DNA from: Chryseobacterium indologenes
GTDB taxonomy: Bacteria > Bacteroidota > Bacteroidia > Flavobacteriales > Weeksellaceae
Length of the DNA: 64,000 nucleotides
Reading direction: 5' to 3'
Assembly: GCF_002025665.1 (NCBI RefSeq)
Contig: NZ_CP018786.1
Location: 3,658,001 to 3,722,000, forward strand
Below are positions 35,192-43,409 of the stretch, piece after piece; positions within the stretch are counted from its first letter, which is position 1, and each line of letters starts with the position of its first letter. The notes beneath the pieces were generated by a model. The model saw only the letters and a list, made by a program, of their open reading frames with translations. It did no database searches and was not told the DNA's origin. Position numbers and translations under genes: made by a program.

Positions 35192-35290
35192 ATAATAGGA
35201 TCGGGCTTAGCCCGATGTAAACCATAACAAAAAATTGCCTTTAGCCAAACCTAAAATTAAGTTTTGGCCAAAGCCCATTCCTATTGAATT
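35192..35290. repeat. GGGCTTTAGCCC-type intergenic repeat, copy 3
   Basis: AATAGGATCGGGC then TTAGCCCGAT at the left and GGCCAAAGCCCATTCC then TATTG at the right; ends are inverted (AATAGGA / TCCTATTG at 35279-35286). About 95 bp, with an extra internal segment compared with copy 2. Confidence 0.75.
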
Positions 35291-35306
35291 GTTTGTAGAA
35301 CAACAT

Positions 35307-35350
35307 AAAAAGGGAGCTGCTTTTATCTTTAAAACAGCTCCCTTTTTTAT
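35307..35350. terminator. Bidirectional terminator downstream of purK
   Basis: AAAAAGGGAGCTG (35307-35319) pairs with CAGCTCCCTTTTTT (35335-35348), 13-55 bp past the purK stop. Confidence 0.85.
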
Positions 35351-35362
35351 TGTAAAATGATA

Positions 35363-36475
35363 TTACTCAGCAATTACTCTTACCATTCCTTTCACCTGTA
35401 CAAGCTTTTCCATCAGCTCTTCCCTGGAATCTGCAAGGACATTGATGTGCCCCATTTTTCTTCCCGGCTTAGTTTCTGTTTTTCCATATAAGTGGATGTA
35501 AGTTTCAGGAAGCTTAAGAACATCATCCATTCCTTCATACACTACTTTTCCAGAATATCCTTCTGCTCCCACCAGATTCAGCATTCCGCTGTAAGTAATG
35601 GCATCCGTATCTGCTAAAGGCAAGTTTTTCACCACACGGTACATCTGCTCAAATTGTGAATTGGTATTTCCTTCCTGACTCTGGTGTCCGGAATTGTGTA
35701 GTCTTGGTGCAGTTTCATTCACCCATATTATTCCTTCTTTATCAAGGAATAATTCTATGGCAAATAATCCCGGAGAATTTACAGCCGCTAAAAATTTCTC
35801 TGTAATAGAATCAATCTGGTTCTGAACATCTTCTGTCAGAAGAACCGGACATACATTGAAATCTAAAAGATTCAGCTTTGGATCGGCAACCATTTCCGTT
35901 ACAGGAAAAATATTGGTTTCTCCTTTTTCATTTCTTGCAACAATCACAGAAAGTTCTTTTTCAATGTCTACAAGGCTTTCAATAACAGATGCTTCAGTCC
36001 ACAGATGCTGATAGTCTTCTTCCGTTTTAATCACCTGTACTCCTTTTCCATCGTAACCTCCGGTATTCATTTTCTGAACAAACGGCAATGGCATGATGAT
36101 TTTTTCATCACTGTTCCATACCACCTGAAATTCCGGGCTTGGAATATCATGAGCTTTATAAAATTCTTTCTGAAGGATCTTTTGCTGAATTGTTTTGATG
36201 ATATTGGCATTCGGAACCACTTTTATTCCTTGTTTTTCAAGTTCTGCCAATGCATCAGCATTTACGTGCTCAATTTCAATGGTGACAACATCTTTATCTT
36301 TTCCGAAGTTCAAAACCGTTTCATAATCATTGAAATTTCCCTGCGTAAAATACGAGATATTATGGCATGGTGCATCAGAAGCCGGATCCAGAGTATAAAA
36401 CTCATCATCATACTTCAGTGCACTTTGTATCAACATTCTTCCCAGCTGTCCGCCTCCCAGAATTCCTATTTTCAT
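35363..36475 (-). CDS. purK: 5-(carboxyamino)imidazole ribonucleotide synthase
   Basis: 370 aa ATP-grasp enzyme that makes N5-CAIR from AIR, bicarbonate and ATP for PurE. The N-terminal motif GGGQLGRMLIQSALKYD is typical; ATP-grasp features include FVQKMNTGGYDGKGVQVI, VARNEKGETNIFPVTEM and ELFLDKEGIIWVNETAPRLHNSGH. Twenty-four bp downstream of the DUF1543 gene and lacking its own visible promoter, so probably the second gene of that operon. PurE is encoded separately at 28955-29458. Confidence 0.95.
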   Translation of the reverse strand: MKIGILGGGQLGRMLIQSALKYDDEFYTLDPASDAPCHNISYFTQGNFNDYETVLNFGKDKDVVTIEIEHVNADALAELEKQGIKVVPNANIIKTIQQKILQKEFYKAHDIPSPEFQVVWNSDEKIIMPLPFVQKMNTGGYDGKGVQVIKTEEDYQHLWTEASVIESLVDIEKELSVIVARNEKGETNIFPVTEMVADPKLNLLDFNVCPVLLTEDVQNQIDSITEKFLAAVNSPGLFAIELFLDKEGIIWVNETAPRLHNSGHQSQEGNTNSQFEQMYRVVKNLPLADTDAITYSGMLNLVGAEGYSGKVVYEGMDDVLKLPETYIHLYGKTETKPGRKMGHINVLADSREELMEKLVQVKGMVRVIAE

Positions 36476-36499
36476 TTTTTATTTTTATTAGATTTACTC

Positions 36500-37063
36500 T
36501 TATTGAATTTTATCAATTTTTAAATAGCCCAGTCCCATTGGGTTCTCCTGATTTTCTTCATCAGACTTTTGAAGAATGATAGTATATTTTTCTTTCATAT
36601 AGGCCGGAAGGATATCACTTACATTGAAAATATCATCAATATCCACTCCATGCTTATCATCAATATGACTTACTGCACCTTCAAACCCCATGGTCTGATA
36701 AAATTCCGTAGCTTTTGCTCTTTTTATAATCTCTCCCATAGACTGTCCTACCATTAAGTGCTGCTCATGAAATTCTTCAAAGAAGCCTGGTTTATAACCT
36801 CCTAGATTCAGAAAAAACAATTGGTTTTCTGATGTTTTTTCACCTTTTTCTGCTATTTCCACCTTGTACCCGTCTGCAAATCTCACTTCCTGATAACAAT
36901 CCAGGTGAATTTTTCCTTCTGCTTCCTTCCAAAATTCTTTCATATCAGGAATCAGATCTTTCAGATTCTCCGCTATTCCGAAGAAAACATCGTGCTGCTC
37001 TATATTTCTGCCTTTGGGTGTTGCCCCGAGGATGACATAAAATAATTTCAATTCATTTTTCAT
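36500..37063 (-). CDS. DUF1543 domain-containing protein
   Basis: 187 aa. The opening LKLFYVILGATPKGRNIEQHDVFFGIAENL and later VDIDDIFNVSDILP are characteristic of DUF1543, usually found as one or two copies; both halves are here. Function not established. Likely cotranscribed with purK. The promoter TTTG-N18-TATTTTTG (37098-37069) leaves only 5 nt before the ATG, so the message is probably near-leaderless. Confidence 0.8.
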   Translation of the reverse strand: MKNELKLFYVILGATPKGRNIEQHDVFFGIAENLKDLIPDMKEFWKEAEGKIHLDCYQEVRFADGYKVEIAEKGEKTSENQLFFLNLGGYKPGFFEEFHEQHLMVGQSMGEIIKRAKATEFYQTMGFEGAVSHIDDKHGVDIDDIFNVSDILPAYMKEKYTIILQKSDEENQENPMGLGYLKIDKIQ

Positions 37064-37068
37064 GCATA

Positions 37069-37098
37069 CAAAAATACGTTAAATTTATCTTTTTCAAA
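37069..37098 (-). promoter_or_regulatory. Full -33/-7 promoter of DUF1543-purK
   Basis: Reverse strand: TTTG (37098-37095), 18 nt, TATTTTTG (37076-37069), then 5 nt and the ATG at 37063. Both Bacteroidetes sigma elements are present. Confidence 0.7.
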
Positions 37099-37100
37099 TG

Positions 37101-37132
37101 TTTGGCAGACTACTACAATAATTTTATATTTG
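37101..37132 (+). promoter_or_regulatory. Full -33/-7 promoter of TauE-DUF1634 pair
   Basis: TTTG (37101-37104), 20 nt, TATATTTG (37125-37132), ATG at 37149. Lies back to back with the DUF1543 promoter. Confidence 0.7.
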
Positions 37133-37148
37133 TAGTATTATTTGTAGT

Positions 37149-37979
37149 ATGTCAGAAATCATCATACTCTTCCTTGGCGCAATTTCCGCGGGTCTTTTAG
37201 GTTCACTTACGGGTTTAGGAGGAGGAGTTATCATCATTCCTTTATTAACGCTAGGTTTTGGCGTTCCAATGCATTATGCTATCGGTGCTTCGCTCATTTC
37301 TGTGATCGGAACCTCTTCCGGTGCGGCTGTAGCTTTCGTAAAAGAAGGTTTTACCAATATGAGAATCGGGATGTTTCTCGAAATAGCCACCACCGCAGGA
37401 GCTATTGTGGGCGCTCTGGTTTCAGGAATGCTTAACCCAAATACAATTGGAATTATTTTCGCAAGTATTCTTCTTTTAACGGTTATTTTAAACCTTAAAG
37501 GAAAACCAGATCATCAGGAACCTTTGGTGAAAGGAAGTCTTGAAGAGAAACTGAAACTGTATGGAACGTTCCCTGATAAAGGAGTTTTGAAAAGCTATTC
37601 TGCAAGAAATACCATTCCCGGATTTTTGATGATGATGTTTGCAGGGGCAATGTCCGGACTTTTAGGAATTGGTTCCGGTGCGTTGAAGGTCTTGGCGATG
37701 GACAATATGATGAAGCTTCCTTTCAAAGTATCTACAACTACCAGTAATTTCATGATTGGAGTAACGGCAGTAGCCAGTGCCCTGATCTATTTCCAGAGAG
37801 GTGAGATTATTCCGGTAATTGTAGCACCGGTATTGATTGGTGTTGTCATCGGAAGTTTTATCGGTTCAAAAACCCTGATGGTATCAAAGACCAAAAAATT
37901 AAAAGTATTTTTTGCCATTGTGATTACCATTCTTTCAATTTATATGATGTATAACGGTATCAACAAAAGCTTCAGATAA
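37149..37979 (+). CDS. TauE/SafE family sulfite/anion exporter
   Basis: 276 aa with about eight helices in two TauE halves: GLLGSLTGLGGGVIIIPLLT near the N-terminus and AGAMSGLLGIGSGALKVLAM in the second half, both with the family's Gly-rich loop. TauE/SafE proteins move sulfonates, sulfite or related anions. The stop and the next ATG share one base (TAATG), so DUF1634 is translated in coupling; the pair is common in Bacteroidetes and other bacteria and probably forms one system. Confidence 0.88.
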   Translation: MSEIIILFLGAISAGLLGSLTGLGGGVIIIPLLTLGFGVPMHYAIGASLISVIGTSSGAAVAFVKEGFTNMRIGMFLEIATTAGAIVGALVSGMLNPNTIGIIFASILLLTVILNLKGKPDHQEPLVKGSLEEKLKLYGTFPDKGVLKSYSARNTIPGFLMMMFAGAMSGLLGIGSGALKVLAMDNMMKLPFKVSTTTSNFMIGVTAVASALIYFQRGEIIPVIVAPVLIGVVIGSFIGSKTLMVSKTKKLKVFFAIVITILSIYMMYNGINKSFR

Positions 37980-38362
37980 TGAAAAAGAATTTTACAGATG
38001 TAGATCTGAACCGTTCGGTAGGAAACCTTCTGAGATTGGGTGTTATTCTTTCTGTGGCTACATCGCTTATTGGTTTTATCAAGTTATTTTTTGAAGGCTT
38101 TAAAATGCCCGAAAAATATACCAGCCTTGTTGTAGGTACTTCTTCTGAAAAGGTATGGGGACATTTTTGGGACTCTCTATGTAAAGGAGAAGGTACAGCT
38201 ATTATTCAGCTAGGTATTCTTTTGTTGATTTTCACGCCCCTGATGAGAATTGTTTTCGCTTTAATAGGCTATTTAAAAGAAAAAGATTACGTATATGTAG
38301 TCATTTCTTCTATTGTTTTAGCAATTATGGCAGTGAGTTTCTTTGCAGGTTACGCACACTAA
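37979..38362 (+). CDS. DUF1634 domain membrane protein
   Basis: 127 aa with three membrane helices (LLRLGVILSVATSLIGFIKL, AIIQLGILLLIFTPLMRIVF, YVVISSIVLAIMAVSFFAGY). DUF1634 proteins are typically encoded immediately after a TauE/SafE transporter and may be an accessory subunit. Overlaps the preceding stop by one base. Confidence 0.82.
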   Translation: MKKNFTDVDLNRSVGNLLRLGVILSVATSLIGFIKLFFEGFKMPEKYTSLVVGTSSEKVWGHFWDSLCKGEGTAIIQLGILLLIFTPLMRIVFALIGYLKEKDYVYVVISSIVLAIMAVSFFAGYAH

Positions 38363-38365
38363 TTT

Positions 38366-38743
38366 TTACATTTCATAGAACTCTAACGGCAGTTGGTCGG
38401 GGTCCTGGGTAAAGAAAAATTCTTTTCCGGTAAATTCATCTATGCGGATTTCTTCACAGATTAATCCTTTTGCTACCAGTTCATTTCGTTTTTCTGTAAT
38501 ATTCTCCACCGAGAAAGCAAGATGCCTTAATCCACATGCTTCGGGGCGTGACGGGCGTTGCGGCGGATCAGGAAAAGAGAATAGTTCTATTACATAATGC
38601 TCCCCGATTGCCAGATCAAGTTTATAAGACTGTCTTTCTTCACGGTATACTTCACGGATGATATTCAGCTCTAAAATTTCCGTGTAAAATTTCTTTGAAA
38701 CAGCATAATCTGAACAGATGATGGCAATATGATGGATCTTCAT
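38366..38743 (-). CDS. VOC family (glyoxalase/YaeR-like) protein
   Basis: 125 aa, one vicinal-oxygen-chelate domain with two beta-alpha-beta-beta-beta units: KIHHIAIICSDYAVSKKFYT ... YVIELFSFPDPPQRPS and GLRHLAFSVENITEKRNELV ... TQDPDQLPLEFYEM. His5, His in GLRHLAF and Glu in PLEFYE are plausible metal ligands. Close to YaeR/SMU1112c-type lyases of unknown substrate. The NTF2-like gene lies 31 bp upstream on the same strand. Confidence 0.85.
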   Translation of the reverse strand: MKIHHIAIICSDYAVSKKFYTEILELNIIREVYREERQSYKLDLAIGEHYVIELFSFPDPPQRPSRPEACGLRHLAFSVENITEKRNELVAKGLICEEIRIDEFTGKEFFFTQDPDQLPLEFYEM

Positions 38744-38774
38744 TTTTTTAATTTTAATCTATTTCTTAATTCTA

Positions 38775-39215
38775 CTATTGTATTTCTTTACAGTTATCTT
38801 TTCTTCTTGTGTCAATAATATACTGAATTTTCCATTCATTATTCTGCTTCACCAGTTGAAAACTATTAGCTCCACAATGTGATAATTTTCCTTTTAAATA
38901 AAAAGAGTAAGGCGTAAATACACTTGCCAGATTATCATCCGTATGAAGGGCTTCTACTGTAATTCTTTCTTCCAGATCTCCTTTTGAAAATTTGGAAACC
39001 GAGGTAATGAAATCCGTAATACTATCACTTTTCACAGAACCGTCTTTTGTGATGGTTTGGAGCACTGCATTCTCCGCAAAAGCTGATTTTACTAATTCCG
39101 GATCTGCATTTTTCATACCAAGGAATAAGTTACGGATAGGTTTTTCAATCTCTTTATTCTGCTGCCCGAAACCTGAAATACTGACGAGTAGAAGAATGCC
39201 GGCAATTTTTTTCAT
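38775..39215 (-). CDS. Secreted NTF2/SnoaL-like protein
   Basis: 146 aa with a signal peptide (MKKIAGILLLVSISGFGQ). The mature part matches the Bacteroidetes putative-lumazine-binding/NTF2-like pattern: IEKPIRNLFLGMKNADPELV, FAENAVLQTITKDG, FVFTPYSFYLKGKLSHCG-like strand region, and ending WKIQYIIDTRR. It forms a cone-shaped pocket of unknown ligand. Likely in an operon with the VOC protein downstream. Confidence 0.75.
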   Translation of the reverse strand: MKKIAGILLLVSISGFGQQNKEIEKPIRNLFLGMKNADPELVKSAFAENAVLQTITKDGSVKSDSITDFITSVSKFSKGDLEERITVEALHTDDNLASVFTPYSFYLKGKLSHCGANSFQLVKQNNEWKIQYIIDTRRKDNCKEIQ

Positions 39216-39324
39216 ATGATGAATTTTAAGAAATAAAAATAGATAAAATAAAATTTAAATTGATTAACAAATTTTAAAATTCATTTTCCTTAAATTGTGG
39301 TCAAAATTATTTCAGAGCTTTTAT

Positions 39325-40407
39325 ATGTGGATTATTTATCTGACTTTGGCCATACTTCTTCTGGTCATGACATTATTACCAAAAATTCAGCATTCTCACT
39401 GGATATTCAGGGTTCCGGAATTTGCTAAAATACAGATTACTTATCTTACCTTTTTCACTTTTACATTAGGCTTTTTTACTGATTCTAAAGAATATTTATG
39501 GTATTATCAGGGACTTCTTCTGGTCTTATTTGTTCATCACAGTCATACCCTCATCAAATATACCCGTTTTTATCCTGTAAAAAAATACAGACAACGTCAT
39601 AAGTCTTCTGATAGGCTGCATTTTATTTCTGCCAATGTTTATCAGTTCAATAAAGAGTATGAGAAATTCATCGGGCTTGTTAAAAAGCATAATCCTGATT
39701 TTTTCATGACCATGGAAAGCAATGGTGATTGGGAAAAGGCCATGAGATCTTTAGAAAAAGAATATACTTATCAGCATAAGGTAACTCTTGAAAATACCTA
39801 CGGCATGCATTTTTATTCCAGGATTGAAATCAAAGAAGCAAAGACTCATTATTTTGTGGCTGATGATATTCCGAGTATTGAGATCCATATGAAAACAGCT
39901 GATGGCTTTTCTTTTGTTTTCTTCGGAGTTCACCCGCCGCCGCCAAGTCCTACGGAAGAAGAAACTTCAAAGGAAAGAGACGGTGATCTTCTAAGCACAG
40001 CCAAATGTGTAAAAGACATCAAAAAACCTGTTATTGTTGTAGGAGACTTTAATAATGTTGCATGGTCGAGATCATCTGTACTTTTCAGAAAAACAAGTCA
40101 TCTCATAGACCCACGGATCGGGCATTCTTTTGTTTCTACCTTTCATGCGAAATACCGTCTTTTAAGGTTTCCTATCGATCTGATGTTTCACAGTGAAGAT
40201 GTTTTTATTAAACAGCTGAAAACCTTGGAAAATTTTGGTTCAGACCACCTTCCGGTATATTGCGAGTTTTTCATAGATCATCACAATGATGAACAGGAAA
40301 AGCTTATAGAAACAGCAACTGCTGAAGAAAAAACAGAGGCTGAAATCATGATAGAAGAAGGGAAGAAAGAAGATGGAGACCGGGAAACTGTTGTTACTGA
40401 AGATTAA
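39325..40407 (+). CDS. Membrane-anchored endonuclease/exonuclease/phosphatase family protein
   Basis: 360 aa from the ATG at 39325; a TTG 30 bp upstream is an alternative start. The N-terminal ~90 residues contain two or three helices (MWIIYLTLAILLLVMTLLP, ITYLTFFTFTLGFF, YYQGLLLVLFVHH), then an EEP domain: SANVYQFNKEYEKFIGLV, PDFFMTMESNGDW (metal Glu), IVVGDFNNVAWS, and terminal GSDHLPVYCEF (catalytic Asp-His). The acidic tail after residue ~320 is low complexity. EEP enzymes cleave phosphodiesters of DNA, RNA or phosphoinositide-like lipids; the substrate is unknown. Confidence 0.85.
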   Translation: MWIIYLTLAILLLVMTLLPKIQHSHWIFRVPEFAKIQITYLTFFTFTLGFFTDSKEYLWYYQGLLLVLFVHHSHTLIKYTRFYPVKKYRQRHKSSDRLHFISANVYQFNKEYEKFIGLVKKHNPDFFMTMESNGDWEKAMRSLEKEYTYQHKVTLENTYGMHFYSRIEIKEAKTHYFVADDIPSIEIHMKTADGFSFVFFGVHPPPPSPTEEETSKERDGDLLSTAKCVKDIKKPVIVVGDFNNVAWSRSSVLFRKTSHLIDPRIGHSFVSTFHAKYRLLRFPIDLMFHSEDVFIKQLKTLENFGSDHLPVYCEFFIDHHNDEQEKLIETATAEEKTEAEIMIEEGKKEDGDRETVVTED

Positions 40408-40410
40408 AAA

Positions 40411-40438
40411 AGTGGGCTAAAGCCCACTCCTATTGAAT
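40411..40438. repeat. GGGCTTTAGCCC-type intergenic repeat, copy 4 (short)
   Basis: AGTGGGCTAAAGCCCACTCC then TATTGAAT is the right-hand half of the element. Located between convergent stops at 40407 and 40451, it may also act as a terminator hairpin. Confidence 0.65.
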
Positions 40439-40450
40439 ATTTATTCTTAT

Positions 40451-41509
40451 TTAAAATTTCATTATATCCTTCACTACTCCATTCTTTTGAGTGTATTTTA
40501 GTAATTCAGTTTCAATGAAAGTTTTGATCTGTTCTTCAGAACCATTACTTGGAAACAGAAGGTGAACATTCGCTCCGGCATCCAATGTAAAGAATAAAGG
40601 AAGTCCGGTTTCTCTTCTGAAATCCCAGATTTTATTGATGACTTCCAATGTTCCTGTTTTCATCAGGATAAAAGCCGGATCGCTCATCATCATCATTGCA
40701 TGTAGCGTAAGTGCTTCATGCTCTACCAGCTTGATAAAGCTTTCCATGTCACCGCTTTTAAGGATTTCTTTCATCGGAACAAAGTTTTCCCTTGCTTCCT
40801 GGAATCTTCTTTCTGCATAAGGATTAGTATTCATCAAACCATGTCCGACCGTTGAAGAAACACTTTTCTGGCCTTCATGAATCAATAAAACCCAGTCATT
40901 AAAGTTTTTGAAGACTTCATGAATTTCAGTGTCGGGATATTGTACACCGAACAAATCTGAACTTCCTTCTACCACATCCGTTTTTCCCCATACAATAAGA
41001 CCATTATATAAGCTTCGGCATGCACTTCCACTTCCTAATCTTGCTAAAAATGAGGCTTTTCTCAAAGATTCTTCTTCAGAAGTTTTTTCTGTAAAGGAAG
41101 TATCCAACGCCATCAGACATTTTGCAATAGCTCCAAATCCTGAAGCTGAGCTGGCAATACCGGAACTGTGTGGAAATGTATTTTCAGTTCTGATAATATA
41201 TTTTCCTTTTAAAATCCATGGAAGGTATTGCTCTATATTTCTGAAATATTTTTCAATTTTTTCGGCAAATTTCACTTCTTCGTTTCCAGCCAGGAAAGTC
41301 TGTACTGAAAAAGTTTCATTGGCTATAAATTCCATTGAAGTATTGGTTTTACAATGGTTTAAAGTATAGCTGACACTTGGGTTTGCAGGAATCTGATCAG
41401 CATATTTTCCCCAGTATTTAATCAGGGCAATATTAGACGGACAGCTTTCTGAAACCGTTTGGGTATGAATGGTGAAATTTTCTTTTCCTATAAAATCTTG
41501 TGTCGTCAT
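40451..41509 (-). CDS. mvaD: Diphosphomevalonate decarboxylase
   Basis: 352 aa GHMP-kinase family enzyme making isopentenyl diphosphate from mevalonate diphosphate with ATP. Key segments: ESCPSNIALIKYWGKYADQI, NPSVSYTLNHCKT, the ATP loop FPHSSGIASSASGFGAIAKC, SGSACRSLYNGLIVWG, and a C-terminal FFTLDAGANVHLLFP with the catalytic Asp. Shows that isoprenoids are made by the mevalonate route, usual for Flavobacteriia. No other mevalonate gene is adjacent. Confidence 0.95.
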   Translation of the reverse strand: MTTQDFIGKENFTIHTQTVSESCPSNIALIKYWGKYADQIPANPSVSYTLNHCKTNTSMEFIANETFSVQTFLAGNEEVKFAEKIEKYFRNIEQYLPWILKGKYIIRTENTFPHSSGIASSASGFGAIAKCLMALDTSFTEKTSEEESLRKASFLARLGSGSACRSLYNGLIVWGKTDVVEGSSDLFGVQYPDTEIHEVFKNFNDWVLLIHEGQKSVSSTVGHGLMNTNPYAERRFQEARENFVPMKEILKSGDMESFIKLVEHEALTLHAMMMMSDPAFILMKTGTLEVINKIWDFRRETGLPLFFTLDAGANVHLLFPSNGSEEQIKTFIETELLKYTQKNGVVKDIMKF

Positions 41510-41529
41510 AGTTTAATTTAAATCATTAT

Positions 41530-41639
41530 TTTGAACCACCCTGTCAAAAATTTTTTTGAATTTTCGCTAGCTCTCCAAGGAAGGGGAATTTTCACATCTT
41601 CAGTTGTAATTGATGTGAAAACAGGGGGTCAAAAAAATT
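41530..41639. repeat. Nested inverted repeat in spacer upstream of mvaD
   Basis: CCACCCTGT (41536-41544) is complementary in inverted sense to ACAGGGGGT (41621-41629), enclosing a hairpin TTTTCACATC (41589-41598) / GATGTGAAAA (41612-41621). Looks like a degenerate miniature element or a terminator region for the ligase gene ending at 41640. Confidence 0.5.
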
Positions 41640-43409
41640 TTAGTACATCTTCTCTATAATATCTGCATATTTTTTAATAACCACATTTCTTTTGACTTTC
41701 AGTGTAGGAGTTATTTCTCCTGTATTGATATCAAATTCTGCCGGCATTAAAGTAAATTTCTTCACTTTTTCATAGTCTGCCAGATGGTCCTGTAATTCTT
41801 TTATTTTTTCTTTGTAAAGATGAACTATCTTTTCATTTTTTACAGCCTCTTCCCAATTGGTAAAAGGAATATTATTCTTTTTGATATAATCCTGTAAAAA
41901 TTCAAAATTAGGAACAATCAATGCTGAAACAAACTGTCTTCCTTCCGCAATCAGCATGATCTGCTGAATAAAATTATTGTTGGTCAAAAGGTTTTCAATT
42001 TGTTGTGGAGCGATATATTTTCCGTTGGAAGTTTTCATCAGGTCTTTGATTCTGTCTGTGATGATCAGGTTTCCTTTATCATCAAACTTTCCTGCATCAC
42101 CGGTTTTGAACCATCCGTCTTCCGTGAATACTTTCTGGGTTTCTTCAGGTTTGTTATAATATCCTTTCATGATTCCGTTTCCTCTGGCCTGAATCTCATC
42201 GCTTTCTCCGATACGCATTTCTACTCCCGGAAGAGGTTTTCCACTCGTCCCATGTTCAAAATGAGTAAGAGGAAAAAGAGTTAATGTAGCAGTAGTTTCC
42301 GTTAATCCGTACCCAACCGTCACATGAATTCCTACCGATTCAAAGAAACGAGTCACTTCCGGTGACAATGATGCTCCACCACAAGGTAAGAACCAAAGTC
42401 TGCCACCCATTTTTTCTTTTATTTTACTGAAAACCAATCGGTCTGCTATAGCTTCTTTGAATTTTAATCCAAAAGGAACTGGTTGTTCATTTCTTCTTAA
42501 TTCGGCAGTCTCCCATCCGGTTTTAAGCGCCCAGTCGAAGATTTTCTTCTTTAATGATGAACCTTCTTCTGCTTTTTCCAGAACTCCTGCATATACTTTC
42601 TGGAAAAATCTTGGTACCGCACACATCATAGTAGGTTTTACTTCTTCCAGTGCTTTGGCAACATTTTTCGGGTCTTCAAGGAAATACACGCGGGCACCAC
42701 CATATAAGCATAATAAACTCCAGCTTCTTTCAAAAACATGGCTTAACGGTAAGAATGCCAGTGAGAGCTCTTCTTCAAAGTTTTTAAACTTAAAAAATTC
42801 AAAGTGTGAGTCGAATGCTTTGATGAAATTCCCATGGGTAAGCATTACTCCTTTTGGGATTCCGGTAGTTCCGGAGGTATAGATTAATGTAGCGATATCA
42901 TCATTTTCTTTCTTACAGATTTCCAGCTCCGGTGAAGCTTTCGCAATGAAATCTTCAAGATAAAAACTGTTGAATTCTTTCTTGATCCATACTGCTTTTT
43001 TGGAAACAATAATCGTTTCCAGATGATTGTCTTCTTTATGTAAAAACTCAAGACAGGCATCGTACTGCATCTGATTTCCTACTAAAACTGCTTTAGCTCC
43101 GGAATCGTTGATGATATGTTCTGCCTGTTCAGCATTATTGGTTGAATAAATTGGTACTGTGACTGCACCGATAGCCATTGATGCCAGATCCATGATCATC
43201 CATTCTGATGAATTATCTGAATAAATTGCCACTCTGTCATTCTCCTGAACTCCGGATTCTTGTAAGGCATTGGCTGTTTTAAAAATAATTTCACTGAATT
43301 TTTTCCAGCTCAGCTCTTTCCAGGCCGCATCTTTCTTTTTAAATCCGATGGCCGCTTTTATAGGATGTTTTTCTACATTTTTAAGGATAATTGCCTCTGC
43401 AAGATTCAT
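41640..43409 (-). CDS. Long-chain acyl-CoA synthetase (AMP-forming)
   Basis: 589 aa ANL-superfamily enzyme that activates a fatty acid through an acyl-AMP to acyl-CoA. Motifs: TLIYTSGTTGIPKGVMLTHG (AMP loop), LPLSHVFERSW, VGYGLTETTATLT, GWFKTGDAGKFDDKGNLIITDR and a C-terminal Lys in the LKVKRNVV tail. Its ATG overlaps the stop of the upstream SDR gene by 4 bp (ATGA), so the two are coupled. A FadD15/AAS-type long-chain substrate is most likely. Confidence 0.9.
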   Translation of the reverse strand: MNLAEAIILKNVEKHPIKAAIGFKKKDAAWKELSWKKFSEIIFKTANALQESGVQENDRVAIYSDNSSEWMIMDLASMAIGAVTVPIYSTNNAEQAEHIINDSGAKAVLVGNQMQYDACLEFLHKEDNHLETIIVSKKAVWIKKEFNSFYLEDFIAKASPELEICKKENDDIATLIYTSGTTGIPKGVMLTHGNFIKAFDSHFEFFKFKNFEEELSLAFLPLSHVFERSWSLLCLYGGARVYFLEDPKNVAKALEEVKPTMMCAVPRFFQKVYAGVLEKAEEGSSLKKKIFDWALKTGWETAELRRNEQPVPFGLKFKEAIADRLVFSKIKEKMGGRLWFLPCGGASLSPEVTRFFESVGIHVTVGYGLTETTATLTLFPLTHFEHGTSGKPLPGVEMRIGESDEIQARGNGIMKGYYNKPEETQKVFTEDGWFKTGDAGKFDDKGNLIITDRIKDLMKTSNGKYIAPQQIENLLTNNNFIQQIMLIAEGRQFVSALIVPNFEFLQDYIKKNNIPFTNWEEAVKNEKIVHLYKEKIKELQDHLADYEKVKKFTLMPAEFDINTGEITPTLKVKRNVVIKKYADIIEKMY

